Assembly (NCBI GenBank): GCA_019120525.1
Contig: DWUW01000295.1
Span: 1 to 6,246, forward strand
Direction of reading: 5' to 3'
Length of the DNA: 6,246 nucleotides
From: Candidatus Eisenbergiella stercorigallinarum
GTDB taxonomy: Bacteria; Bacillota; Clostridia; Lachnospirales; Lachnospiraceae
Shown in pieces: positions 1 through 5,944 of the stretch (position 1 is the first letter of the stretch; each line of letters starts with the position of its first letter). The notes beneath the pieces are model-generated. The model saw only the letters and a program-made list of their open reading frames with translations, did not search any database and was not told where the DNA came from. The position numbers were made by a program, and so were the translations under genes.

Positions 1-1611
1 CTGTCTACAGGCATATCGGGAAGCGATCGCCTCCGCGGCCCGCATGCCGTCCATGGCGGCGGAGGTGATCCCGCCCGCATAGCCCGCCCCCTCGCCGCAG
101 GGATACAGTCCCCGTACGGCGGACTGCAGGCTTTCGTCCCTGGGAATGCGCACCGGAGAAGAGGTCCGGCTTTCCACCCCGGCCAGGCACACCGCATCGT
201 CCGCGAAGCCTGGAATCATCCGGTCAAAGGCCTCCATGCCCTCCAGGAACGCCTTTCGCACCGGCGGCGGCAGGATCCCTCTCAGATCCGCCTCTTTCCA
301 GTTTCCCTTAATGGCGGGCGCAAAATCCTCCGGCACAAAACGCGCCCGTTTTTCTTCGCCGGAGCGTTCCGCATAGTCTGCGTATCTCTGCACGGGCACC
401 GCCCCGCCCGCCGCAAGATAGGCCCGTTCCTCCAGCATACGCTGAAAATGGATGCCGGAAAGGGGGCCGTCCGCGCCGTAATCCTGCGGGGTAACGGAAA
501 CGATGATGGCGCTGTTGGCATTTTTCCCATCCCTGCCGCTGTAGCTCATCCCGTTGACCGCAAGCCGTCCCGGCTCGCTGGAAGCGTTTACCACATAGCC
601 TCCCGGGCACATGCAGAAGGAATAAACGCCCCTTCCCTCCGAGGTCCTGGCGGTCAGCTTATAAGAAGCCGGCGGAAGCTCCTCCGGAGCGCCTTCTCCA
701 TACTGGGAAAGATTGATCAGCTCCTGGGGATGCTCCACCCGGAAGCCCACGGCGAAGGCTTTCGCCTCCATGGGGATCCCCTTTTCCTGCAGCATGGCGA
801 AGGTATCCCTGGCGCTGTGGCCGATGGCAAGGACCACCGCCCCGCTTTCGATCCGCTCGCCGTTTTCGCAGGCCACGCCGCGCACCCTGCCATCCCGGAT
901 CAGAAGCTCCGTCACCTTCGCGCCGAAACGGACCTCTCCGCCCTGGGAAAGGATCCGCTCCCGCATGCTCTTTACAACCCGGGACAGTACGTCGGTCCCC
1001 ACATGCGGCCTGGCTTCATAACAGATCGCCTCCGGCGCGCCGTTTTCCGCGAAGATCCGCAGCACCTCCGCGTTCCTCCCGTCTCTGTCCTTCACCAGGG
1101 TATTCAGCTTTCCGTCGGAAAAGGTTCCCGCTCCCCCTTCCCCGAACTGCACATTGGAATCGGGAGAAAGCTTCCCTGTTTTCCAGAACTCCTCCACCCG
1201 CCTGGTCCTGCTTTCCACATCCTCTCCCCGTTCCAGAAGGATGGGACGATATCCGGCCTGCGCCAGCAGGTAGCCGCAGAACAGGCCGGCAGGGCCCGTC
1301 CCCACGATCACGGGCCTGCCCTGCAGTGTTTCCTTCCCGGGCTCAGGGAAGCGGTAGCGCACGCTGTCCGAAGGGCCGATGTCCGGATTTTTCCTGCAGG
1401 CCGAAAGGATCTTCCTTTCCGATCCCTTTACCTTCACGTCCACCGTATAGACCAGCCGGACCTCCGGCTTCTTCCTCGCGTCTATGGACTGCCTTGCCAC
1501 CCGGAGGGAAACGATCTCCTCCGGACGGATATGTAGGGCGCCCGCCGCTTTTTCCATAAGCTCCCGGTCCGTATGTCCCGGCACAAGCTTCAGCTGTCTG
1601 ATCTGTATCAT
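1..1611 (-). CDS. COG2509-type NAD(P)/FAD-dependent dehydrogenase, 3' end beyond the window
   Basis: This is a putative cytoplasmic FAD-dependent oxidoreductase of the uncharacterised COG2509 family; its substrate is unknown. The frame stays open for 537 codons from the ATG at 1611 to base 1, with no stop inside the window. Family members are about 530-545 residues, so only a few residues are probably missing. Residues 1-100 form the family's N-terminal domain, including QSIDARKK near residue 41. The Rossmann dinucleotide motif is GTGPAG at 104-109, followed by an acidic strand end (LLER). A glycine-rich stretch, FGEGGAGTFSDGKL, lies at about 156-169. The middle carries CMCPGGYVVNASSE and NGMSYSGRD. 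The C-terminal part carries GVESRTSSPVRI and PCGEGAGYAGGITSAAMDG (504 onward), which closes the FAD site. The start was chosen because family similarity begins at MIQIRQLKL and AGGA lies six bases upstream. An in-frame ATG at 1683 has no ribosome binding site and would add 24 low-complexity Arg/Ala/Gly residues. The family call is strong; the function is open. Confidence 0.93.
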   Translation of the reverse strand, partial: MIQIRQLKLVPGHTDRELMEKAAGALHIRPEEIVSLRVARQSIDARKKPEVRLVYTVDVKVKGSERKILSACRKNPDIGPSDSVRYRFPEPGKETLQGRPVIVGTGPAGLFCGYLLAQAGYRPILLERGEDVESRTRRVEEFWKTGKLSPDSNVQFGEGGAGTFSDGKLNTLVKDRDGRNAEVLRIFAENGAPEAICYEARPHVGTDVLSRVVKSMRERILSQGGEVRFGAKVTELLIRDGRVRGVACENGERIESGAVVLAIGHSARDTFAMLQEKGIPMEAKAFAVGFRVEHPQELINLSQYGEGAPEELPPASYKLTARTSEGRGVYSFCMCPGGYVVNASSEPGRLAVNGMSYSGRDGKNANSAIIVSVTPQDYGADGPLSGIHFQRMLEERAYLAAGGAVPVQRYADYAERSGEEKRARFVPEDFAPAIKGNWKEADLRGILPPPVRKAFLEGMEAFDRMIPGFADDAVCLAGVESRTSSPVRIPRDESLQSAVRGLYPCGEGAGYAGGITSAAMDGMRAAEAIASRYACRQ

Positions 1612-1621
1612 TCTCTTTCCT
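1612..1621 (-). promoter_or_regulatory. Ribosome binding site of the COG2509-type gene
   Basis: On the minus strand AGGA (1621-1618) stands six bases before the ATG at 1611. It supports this start over the in-frame ATG at 1683, which has no purine-rich Shine-Dalgarno element in front of it. Confidence 0.7.
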
Positions 1622-1633
1622 GTTCTCCGATCC

Positions 1634-1695
1634 GCCCGGGCAAAGCGGGCAAAACCCGCCGCCCCTCCAGATATCCCGCGCATCCCAAATCGCGG
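1634..1695 (-). other. Leader inverted repeats upstream of the COG2509-type gene
   Basis: The predicted leader holds three short inverted repeats. CCGCG/CGCGG (1676-1680 and 1691-1695) has a 10-base loop. GCGGG/CCCGC (1645-1649 and 1655-1659) has a 5-base loop. GCCCG/CGGGC (1634-1638 and 1646-1650) has a 7-base loop. The last two share bases 1646-1649, so only one can form at a time. No U-tract follows any of them, so none is a standard intrinsic terminator. The stems are only 5 bp and the region is GC-rich, so chance is a real explanation. The bases are seen; a regulatory role is inference. Confidence 0.3.
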
Positions 1696-1707
1696 CTTAA
1701 TGAGTAG

Positions 1708-1736
1708 AGTATAGCGCAAACCCCTTCTTCGGACAA
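1708..1736 (-). promoter_or_regulatory. Candidate sigma-A promoter for the COG2509-type gene
   Basis: On the minus strand a -35 box TTGTCC (1736-1731, four of six consensus bases) is followed by exactly 17 bases and a -10 box TATACT (1713-1708, five of six). Transcription would start near 1701, giving a leader of about 90 bases before the ATG at 1611. It lies in the longest intergenic gap of the window and points at the next gene, which suggests the COG2509-type gene can be transcribed apart from the upstream genes. An inverted repeat, TTCTTC (1750-1745) with GAAGAA (1730-1725), brackets the -35 box. Confidence 0.6.
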
Positions 1737-1750
1737 GCTTTTTTGAAGAA

Positions 1751-1792
1751 ATGCCGGCCCTTCTATGTTGGCCCTTCTATGCCGGCCCTTCC
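1751..1792. repeat. 14-bp tandem repeat, three copies, spanning the BaiN-like stop codon
   Basis: Three adjacent 14-bp units lie at 1751-1764, 1765-1778 and 1779-1792. The plus-strand unit is ATGCCGGCCCTTCT. The second copy has TT in place of CC at unit positions 4-5, and the third ends in C instead of T. The third copy encodes the last residues of the BaiN-like protein, and the TAG stop (1779-1777) sits at the junction of copies three and two. The unit contains GGCC, and copies one and three contain the palindrome GCCGGC. It looks like slippage-type duplication of the gene's 3' end. Confidence 0.85.
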
Positions 1793-3045
1793 TGCCCGCG
1801 GCCTGCCAGGTAACCGGACGTCCAGGCCCACTGCAGGTTATAGCCCCCGCATCTGCCGTCCACGTCCAGAAGCTCCCCCGCGAAATACAGTCCGGGATGC
1901 TTCCTGGATTCCATCCGCTCCGTCACCTCGCAAAGCGGTACGCCTCCGGAACATACCTGCGCCAGAGGAAACGGATTGGCCTCTTTTACCTGCACGGAAA
2001 AAGCGCGCAGCTGCCCGAACACCCGGAGGATCGCCTGCTCATTCTTCTGTTCCACCGCATCCTGGGGCCTCAGGTCATTCTGCTTCAGAAGGGTAAGGAT
2101 GATCTTTTTGTTCACAAGGCCGCAGAACAGCATCTCCATGGGACATCTGCAAAAAGCGTCAATCCGTTCCTTCACAAACCGCCCGTACTCCTCCTTACTT
2201 CCTGTAAAGGCCGGGAGGAAATCGATCCGCGCACTCACCCTTTTCCCTTCGGCAAGGGCACGGGAGGCATGTCGGCTGAGCTGGAAGACCGGGATCCCGG
2301 AAATGCCGTAATCCGTCAGCTGCAGTTCGCCTTCCTCCTCATATTCCGAAAGGCCGCCGGATCCGGAAGCCTTCCCGACAAAAAGCCGGATGGACGCATT
2401 GCACCGCACTCCGGCAAGGCCTTTCCAGAAATTTCCGTCACAGCGCAGCGCGGTAAGCGCCGGCTGCGGAGGGATCACCGTATGTCCCAGGGAAGCGGCA
2501 AGGCGGTAGCCGTCCATGCCGTCTCCGTTTTTCAGGCCGGCCGGGGAGCCGCAGGCAAGGATCAGACGGTCGAAACGCTGTTTTTCATCTCCGCAGGATA
2601 CCAGGAATCCGCCTCTCTTCAACGGTTCGATCCCTGAGATCCCGCATTCCGTCCGGGTCCATACCCCTTTCCGCTCCAGCCTGAAGCGCAGCGTATCCAG
2701 CACGGTGGACGCCTGCCCGGAAAGCGGATAGACATATCCCTCCCTGGAAACGGTCAGCATCCCCATTTTCCTGAACAGGCTGAGCGTATCCTTCGGGGAA
2801 AAACAGGAAAACAGCGTCCGCAGCTGCCGGGCGGACGCCCCATGATAATACTCCTCCAGCCGGTCCATTTCAAAGGACAGATTGGTCAGGTTGCATCTCC
2901 CGTTCCCGGTCGCCAGGATCTTTTTCCCGATCCGCTCTTTTTTCTCCAGGACGAAGATCTCCTCCCCGCCCCTTTCCGCCGCGGCAACCGCCGCCATCAG
3001 GCCGGAGGCTCCGCCCCCGACGATCCCCGTTTTTCTTCTGTTCAT
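1777..3045 (-). CDS. BaiN/HI0933-family NAD(P)/FAD-dependent oxidoreductase
   Basis: This is a 422-residue predicted cytoplasmic flavoprotein of the HI0933-like family (also annotated as aminoacetone oxidase or BaiN), within the usual length of about 400-420 residues. The FAD-binding Rossmann motif GGGASG is at 10-15, followed by the strand-end acid in VLEKKERIGKK. The family signature ATGNGRCNLTN is at 45-55. The central substrate domain covers roughly 190-350. SGGVPLCEV starts at 366, and the hallmark FAGELLDVDGRCGGYNLQWA at 388-407 closes the FAD site. A few members have been linked to bile-acid ring reduction, but most have no proven substrate, so I assign none here. The start at 3045 is preceded by GAGGAG. 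An in-frame ATG at 3090 would overlap the upstream gene by 29 bases and place 15 extra residues before the Rossmann fold. The gene begins 16 bases after the BofC-like gene, so the two are probably cotranscribed. The stop is TAG. Confidence 0.95.
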   Translation of the reverse strand: MNRRKTGIVGGGASGLMAAVAAAERGGEEIFVLEKKERIGKKILATGNGRCNLTNLSFEMDRLEEYYHGASARQLRTLFSCFSPKDTLSLFRKMGMLTVSREGYVYPLSGQASTVLDTLRFRLERKGVWTRTECGISGIEPLKRGGFLVSCGDEKQRFDRLILACGSPAGLKNGDGMDGYRLAASLGHTVIPPQPALTALRCDGNFWKGLAGVRCNASIRLFVGKASGSGGLSEYEEEGELQLTDYGISGIPVFQLSRHASRALAEGKRVSARIDFLPAFTGSKEEYGRFVKERIDAFCRCPMEMLFCGLVNKKIILTLLKQNDLRPQDAVEQKNEQAILRVFGQLRAFSVQVKEANPFPLAQVCSGGVPLCEVTERMESRKHPGLYFAGELLDVDGRCGGYNLQWAWTSGYLAGRGQEGPA

Positions 3046-3057
3046 ATGCTCCTCTTT
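3046..3057 (-). promoter_or_regulatory. Ribosome binding site that fixes the BaiN-like start
   Basis: On the minus strand AAAGAGGAG (3057-3049) precedes the ATG at 3045 with the spacer CAT. It lies in the 16-base gap after the upstream TGA (3064-3062). It favours 3045 over the in-frame ATG at 3090. Confidence 0.75.
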
Positions 3058-3061
3058 ATCT

Positions 3062-3721
3062 TCAGCTGGAATAGGATTCCAGGAAATCATACAGCTGCTC
3101 TTCGCTTCCCACGTATTTAAAATTCAAAAGCTCCTGTACCAGCCCGTCGGGAAGGCTCCTGACCGGGATGCCCGTGGACATGAAGCGGGTTTTTTTATCC
3201 TTTTCATATACCACCACATAATTGTTTTCCACCGCAAGATAGAATTCCTCCGGTTTTTTGCTGCTCTCATAGTTTTTCCGGACGACCACTTCCCGGGAGG
3301 AAAACCGCTCCACATACATGGAAAGAAAGCCCATGCTCTGATCCGACAGGGACGGGGATGCCTCGTAGACTTTACAGGCGTCCAGGAATTCCTCCCGGTT
3401 CATTCCGATATACTGCGCGGGTATGGGCTCCTCGGTTTCCGTCCTGCTGGAATCGGAAAGGTCAAACCGTTCCACCACATACCTGGTATCCGCCGTGATC
3501 ACCTGCTCCTGTCCGCCTGCGGCCTGCACCGTCCCGTCCCTATCCGAAAGCGCATCCGTTCCGGCCAGGCCATCCCGCGTCCCCTGCGTCTCCTGCTCTC
3601 TGACAGACTGCGGGCGGTTCGGATAAAAAAATTCCCGCGCGCCGGCCCCAACGGCAAGTCCCACAGCCAGCATGCATGCCGGATAAATGAAATAAATGCT
3701 GATTTTCTTCCAGAGACGCAT
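3062..3721 (-). CDS. Membrane-anchored protein with a BofC-like C-terminal domain
   Basis: The protein is 219 residues long. Lys/Arg residues (2-6) followed by one hydrophobic stretch (about 8-27) form an uncleaved signal anchor or signal peptide, so most of the chain is predicted outside the membrane. Residues 35-100 are a polar, probably disordered linker rich in Gln, Thr, Asp, Gly and Ser. Residues 101-155 form a small predicted domain (IGMNREEFLDACK, then VVVRKNYE). Residues 158-219 resemble the BofC C-terminal domain: LAVENNYVVVYEK, then TGIPVRSLPDGLVQELL and the acidic end EEQLYDFLESYSS. In Bacillus, BofC acts in the forespore intermembrane space and restrains the SpoIVB protease in sigma-K control. 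Similarity here is recognised by eye and confined to the C-terminal half, so an equivalent role is inference. Base composition looks more AT-rich than in its neighbours. It sits 70 bases after the flippase gene and 16 before the BaiN-like gene. AGGAGG precedes the ATG with six-base spacing. Confidence 0.8.
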   Translation of the reverse strand: MRLWKKISIYFIYPACMLAVGLAVGAGAREFFYPNRPQSVREQETQGTRDGLAGTDALSDRDGTVQAAGGQEQVITADTRYVVERFDLSDSSRTETEEPIPAQYIGMNREEFLDACKVYEASPSLSDQSMGFLSMYVERFSSREVVVRKNYESSKKPEEFYLAVENNYVVVYEKDKKTRFMSTGIPVRSLPDGLVQELLNFKYVGSEEQLYDFLESYSS

Positions 3722-3734
3722 CAGGAACCTCCTG
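3722..3734 (-). promoter_or_regulatory. Strong Shine-Dalgarno of the BofC-like gene inside a small inverted repeat
   Basis: On the minus strand AGGAGG lies six bases before the ATG at 3721. The same bases make up CAGGA-GGT-TCCTG (3734-3722), a perfect 5-bp inverted repeat with a 3-base loop that would enclose most of the Shine-Dalgarno. The ribosome site is clear; any role of the hairpin in limiting translation is speculative. Confidence 0.7.
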
Positions 3735-3753
3735 CTTTTCGTTTTCCTTTCAG

Positions 3754-3784
3754 AGTATCAGCATTCTTTCCGCCGTTTATTCAA
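3754..3784 (-). promoter_or_regulatory. Weak candidate promoter before the BofC-like gene
   Basis: The 70-base gap between the flippase and BofC-like genes contains TTGAAT (3784-3779) and GATACT (3759-3754), each matching four of six sigma-A consensus bases, with a long 19-base spacer. TGAATA in the same place resembles the -35 element of forespore sigma factors, but I see no good matching -10 (CATnnTA) at the expected distance. The gap is larger than needed for a ribosome site alone, which is the main reason to consider a promoter. Confidence 0.22.
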
Positions 3785-3791
3785 AAATCAT

Positions 3792-5423
3792 TCAGTAAAA
3801 CCGGAAAAACCTTCCCAGGGCAAGAAGCGCCCCTCCTCCCGGAACGCTCTTCAGTTCCCGCTGGCTCAGGCCGCGCAGGGAAAGCATCAGAAGCACATAG
3901 ACCACAGTCCCCGCAGCGAAGCAGAGAAGACACAGGACCTTTCCGTCCAGCAGTGCGGAAAGGAACCGGTTCATCAGAAAAACCACAAGTCCCATGACCG
4001 CGCAGGAAATGGCCGGAATCCCGATCAGCCTTCCCCAGTCTCCCCGAAGGGAGCCTGCCCGCAGGGCAAAAAATATCCCGATGGCCGCAAACACCCCATA
4101 CAGCCCCGTCACTGCCCAGATCACGCCGTCCGTCCCCATCCCCAGGCTGCCGAGGAAGATGGAAAGAAGGATCACATGCAGGATCAGGGACACAGCCGAA
4201 GCGGCAAGCAGGAGCCTGTCCTGTCTGAAGCCCTTCAGGATACAGGCTGTCCCGACGGCAAGCGCCTGCAGGACCATGGATACGCTTCCGGTCCGAAGAA
4301 GCCGCGCCGCCGTTTCCATGTCTCCCACCGTAAAGAGCGCCGGGATCAGGCTGTCCGCCATAACGGCAAACCATACGGCGAACGGAAGCGACAGGGCCGC
4401 GGACAGCTTCAGCATCAAAAACGCCTTTTCCCGCATCCGCCCGGCATTCATCCCCGAAAAGGAAACCGACAGGGAAGGGATCAGGCCGGTACAGGCCGCG
4501 GCCGCCAGCATCGCCGGGACGCTTGCCAGGATCCGGTATTTTCCGGTATAAATCCCCCACTGCACAGCCGCCTCCGTCCCGGAGGGCATGAGCCGCATGA
4601 AGAACACCTGATCCAGGATAAAACTGCCTTCCATGACAAACCCTGTGACGACGACGGGGAGCGCCATGCCCGCGATCCGGCGTCCGATGCTTCCATAGTC
4701 TTCCGTCGCCTTTCCCGTATCCTTCCTCTCCCTTCTCCGGAAGCTTCCCTGAAAGAGGACATAAAGGACAGCAAGAAGAAGCAGGCAGATCAGGCTTCCA
4801 AGCCCGAAAGCAAGCGCTGCCCCGCCGGCGCCGAACGCCTGCTCATAATCCGGCTGGAACAGGAGCGCCCCAACCTTTTTCCCATATTCCGCCATTCCGG
4901 GAACCAGCAGGAACATGAAAAGAATGCCGGAAAGCTCCTCGGCCAGCCGGGAAAAAGCGGTTGGGACCATACTTCCCATTCCCTGGAAATAACCGCGGAA
5001 CGCCCCCGTAAGGGACGCGGCAAGGACGAAGGGCGCCATGCAGCGGACCACAAACGCAGCCTCCTGTGTCCGCAGGAGGCCTGCGGCAAGGATATCCGCC
5101 AATGACAGCAGGAGGACACTCCCCGCAACCCCCGAGACTGCGGCATAGAAAATGGCCGTATTCCAGACCCGACGCGTATTCCGGTATTGTCCCCTCGCGC
5201 ATCTGGCCGCCGCCATCTGCGCCACCACCGTCTGCGAAGCGTACCCACAGAGAAGGAAGAAAAACAGAAAAATATCACAGGCCATGCCGAAATAGGCGTT
5301 CCCGTTGTCCCCTATCCGGTTCGTCAAAGGAATTCTTTTATAAACGGCCAACGCGCCCGCCAGAAGGGCGAGCGCAGTTGCCAGGCCGCTTTTTCCGTAT
5401 CCGGATCTTCTCGTCTGATTCAT
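3792..5423 (-). CDS. SpoVB/MurJ-type polysaccharide flippase (MOP superfamily)
   Basis: The 543-residue integral membrane protein is expected to move a lipid-linked glycan precursor across the cytoplasmic membrane, as SpoVB and MurJ relatives do. About 14 hydrophobic segments are visible, near 12-28, 47-67, 89-113, 123-141, 164-178, 201-224, 251-271, 296-320, 336-355, 375-395, 403-426, 431-454, 466-488 and 494-514. That is the count typical of the superfamily. The SpoVB-like N-terminal motif RIPLTNRIGDNGNAYFG is at 30-46. The motif FRGYFQGMGSMVPTA is at 142-156, and basic cytoplasmic loops lie around 75-86 and 228-249. The ATG at 5423 is preceded by AAAGGAA. An upstream TTG at 5438 overlaps the ybeY stop and is less likely. 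The gene lies 11 bases after ybeY, so cotranscription is likely. A MATE drug exporter is the alternative, but the RGYFQG motif favours the polysaccharide/SpoVB branch. The carried substrate cannot be read from sequence. Confidence 0.9.
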   Translation of the reverse strand: MNQTRRSGYGKSGLATALALLAGALAVYKRIPLTNRIGDNGNAYFGMACDIFLFFFLLCGYASQTVVAQMAAARCARGQYRNTRRVWNTAIFYAAVSGVAGSVLLLSLADILAAGLLRTQEAAFVVRCMAPFVLAASLTGAFRGYFQGMGSMVPTAFSRLAEELSGILFMFLLVPGMAEYGKKVGALLFQPDYEQAFGAGGAALAFGLGSLICLLLLAVLYVLFQGSFRRRERKDTGKATEDYGSIGRRIAGMALPVVVTGFVMEGSFILDQVFFMRLMPSGTEAAVQWGIYTGKYRILASVPAMLAAAACTGLIPSLSVSFSGMNAGRMREKAFLMLKLSAALSLPFAVWFAVMADSLIPALFTVGDMETAARLLRTGSVSMVLQALAVGTACILKGFRQDRLLLAASAVSLILHVILLSIFLGSLGMGTDGVIWAVTGLYGVFAAIGIFFALRAGSLRGDWGRLIGIPAISCAVMGLVVFLMNRFLSALLDGKVLCLLCFAAGTVVYVLLMLSLRGLSQRELKSVPGGGALLALGRFFRFY

Positions 5424-5435
5424 TGCCGTTCCTTT
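5424..5435 (-). promoter_or_regulatory. Ribosome binding site of the flippase gene, touching the ybeY stop
   Basis: On the minus strand AAAGGAA (5435-5429) begins at the last base of the ybeY TGA and lies a few bases before the ATG at 5423. It decides the start against the TTG at 5438 and suggests ribosomes finishing ybeY can load directly onto the flippase gene. Confidence 0.7.
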
Positions 5436-5944
5436 CAATCTGTGATCTCTCTTGTGATATGCAGCCCGTCCAGGATCTTTTCCTGCTTCCCCTCCATGAC
5501 GGCCGCTTCCTGCGGCTCCATATGGTCATAGCCGCACAGATGCAGCATGCTGTGCGCCACCAGGAAGGCAAACTCCCTCTTCTGGCTGTGGCCGTAGGCT
5601 TCCGCCTGTCCCCTGACACGGTCACAGGATATGATGATATCCCCAAGGATCAGCTCCCCGCTCTCCGGCTGGAAACAGTCCGCCTCCGAACGCTCCGCCG
5701 CGGAAAAATCCGCCGGCCGCTCAAAGGATATGTTCGGGAAGGACAGCACGTCCGTCGCGCTGTCCATATTCCTGTATTCCCTGTTGTAAACCCGGATCCC
5801 CTCATCGTCCGTGATCAGCACGTTGATCTCCGTCTCGTAGGGACAGTCCTCCTCGTCCAGGACCGCCTCTGCCACCTGGGACGCCACCTCCAGCGGGTCA
5901 AAAGGAAATTCCGTATGAATCTCATTCTCCACAAATACCGTCAT
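5435..5944 (-). CDS. ybeY: rRNA maturation endoribonuclease YbeY
   Basis: YbeY is a zinc-dependent cytoplasmic endoribonuclease involved in 16S rRNA 3'-end processing and late 30S quality control. The 169-residue protein is of usual family length. The zinc site HSMLHLCGYDH is at 131-141, with the three ligands expected to be His131, His135 and His141. The other signature, YRNMDSATDVLSFP, is at 57-70 and contains the conserved Arg58. GELILGDIIIS (96-106) is the expected central strand. Its ATG overlaps the stop of the upstream phoH gene in ATGA, a typical arrangement for translational coupling and the common phoH-ybeY gene order. GGGGAG and GGAAG, inside the phoH coding sequence, serve as the upstream purine-rich region. 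All catalytic residues are present. Confidence 0.97.
   Translation of the reverse strand: MTVFVENEIHTEFPFDPLEVASQVAEAVLDEEDCPYETEINVLITDDEGIRVYNREYRNMDSATDVLSFPNISFERPADFSAAERSEADCFQPESGELILGDIIISCDRVRGQAEAYGHSQKREFAFLVAHSMLHLCGYDHMEPQEAAVMEGKQEKILDGLHITREITD

Noticed and set aside
448..1536. Long plus-strand open frame of 362 codons opposite the COG2509-type gene
   Set aside because: The minus-strand protein has continuous family motifs here. The plus frame is rich in Pro, His and Arg without any domain, and is open because the minus gene rarely uses TTA, CTA and TCA codons.
1610..1654. Possible short upstream frame starting at TTG and ending in a TGA overlapping the ATG at 1611
   Set aside because: TTG start, about 14 codons, GC-rich DNA and a poorly placed GGAGG; nothing distinguishes it from chance.
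1612..1683. In-frame ATG at 1683 as start of the COG2509-type gene
   Set aside because: There is no ribosome site before it, and the added 24 residues are low-complexity and unlike the family N-terminus, which begins at MIQIRQLKL.
1725..1776. Intrinsic terminator after the BaiN-like gene
   Set aside because: Inverted repeats here are short with long loops and no U-tract follows on the minus strand.
3046..3090. Earlier in-frame ATG for the BaiN-like gene at 3090
   Set aside because: It would overlap the BofC-like gene by 29 bases and add residues before the Rossmann fold, while the ATG at 3045 has a clear GAGGAG.
2882..3997. Plus-strand open frame of 371 codons across three minus-strand genes
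   Set aside because: It crosses gene boundaries, shows no recognisable domain and has low-complexity composition typical of an antisense shadow.
3696..5105. Plus-strand open frame of 469 codons opposite the flippase gene
   Set aside because: Its translation is highly polar and Lys/Arg/Gln/His-rich, the expected mirror of a hydrophobic membrane protein in the opposite strand.
5424..5438. TTG at 5438 as start of the flippase gene
   Set aside because: It overlaps the ybeY stop and lacks its own well-placed Shine-Dalgarno; AAAGGAA points to the ATG at 5423.
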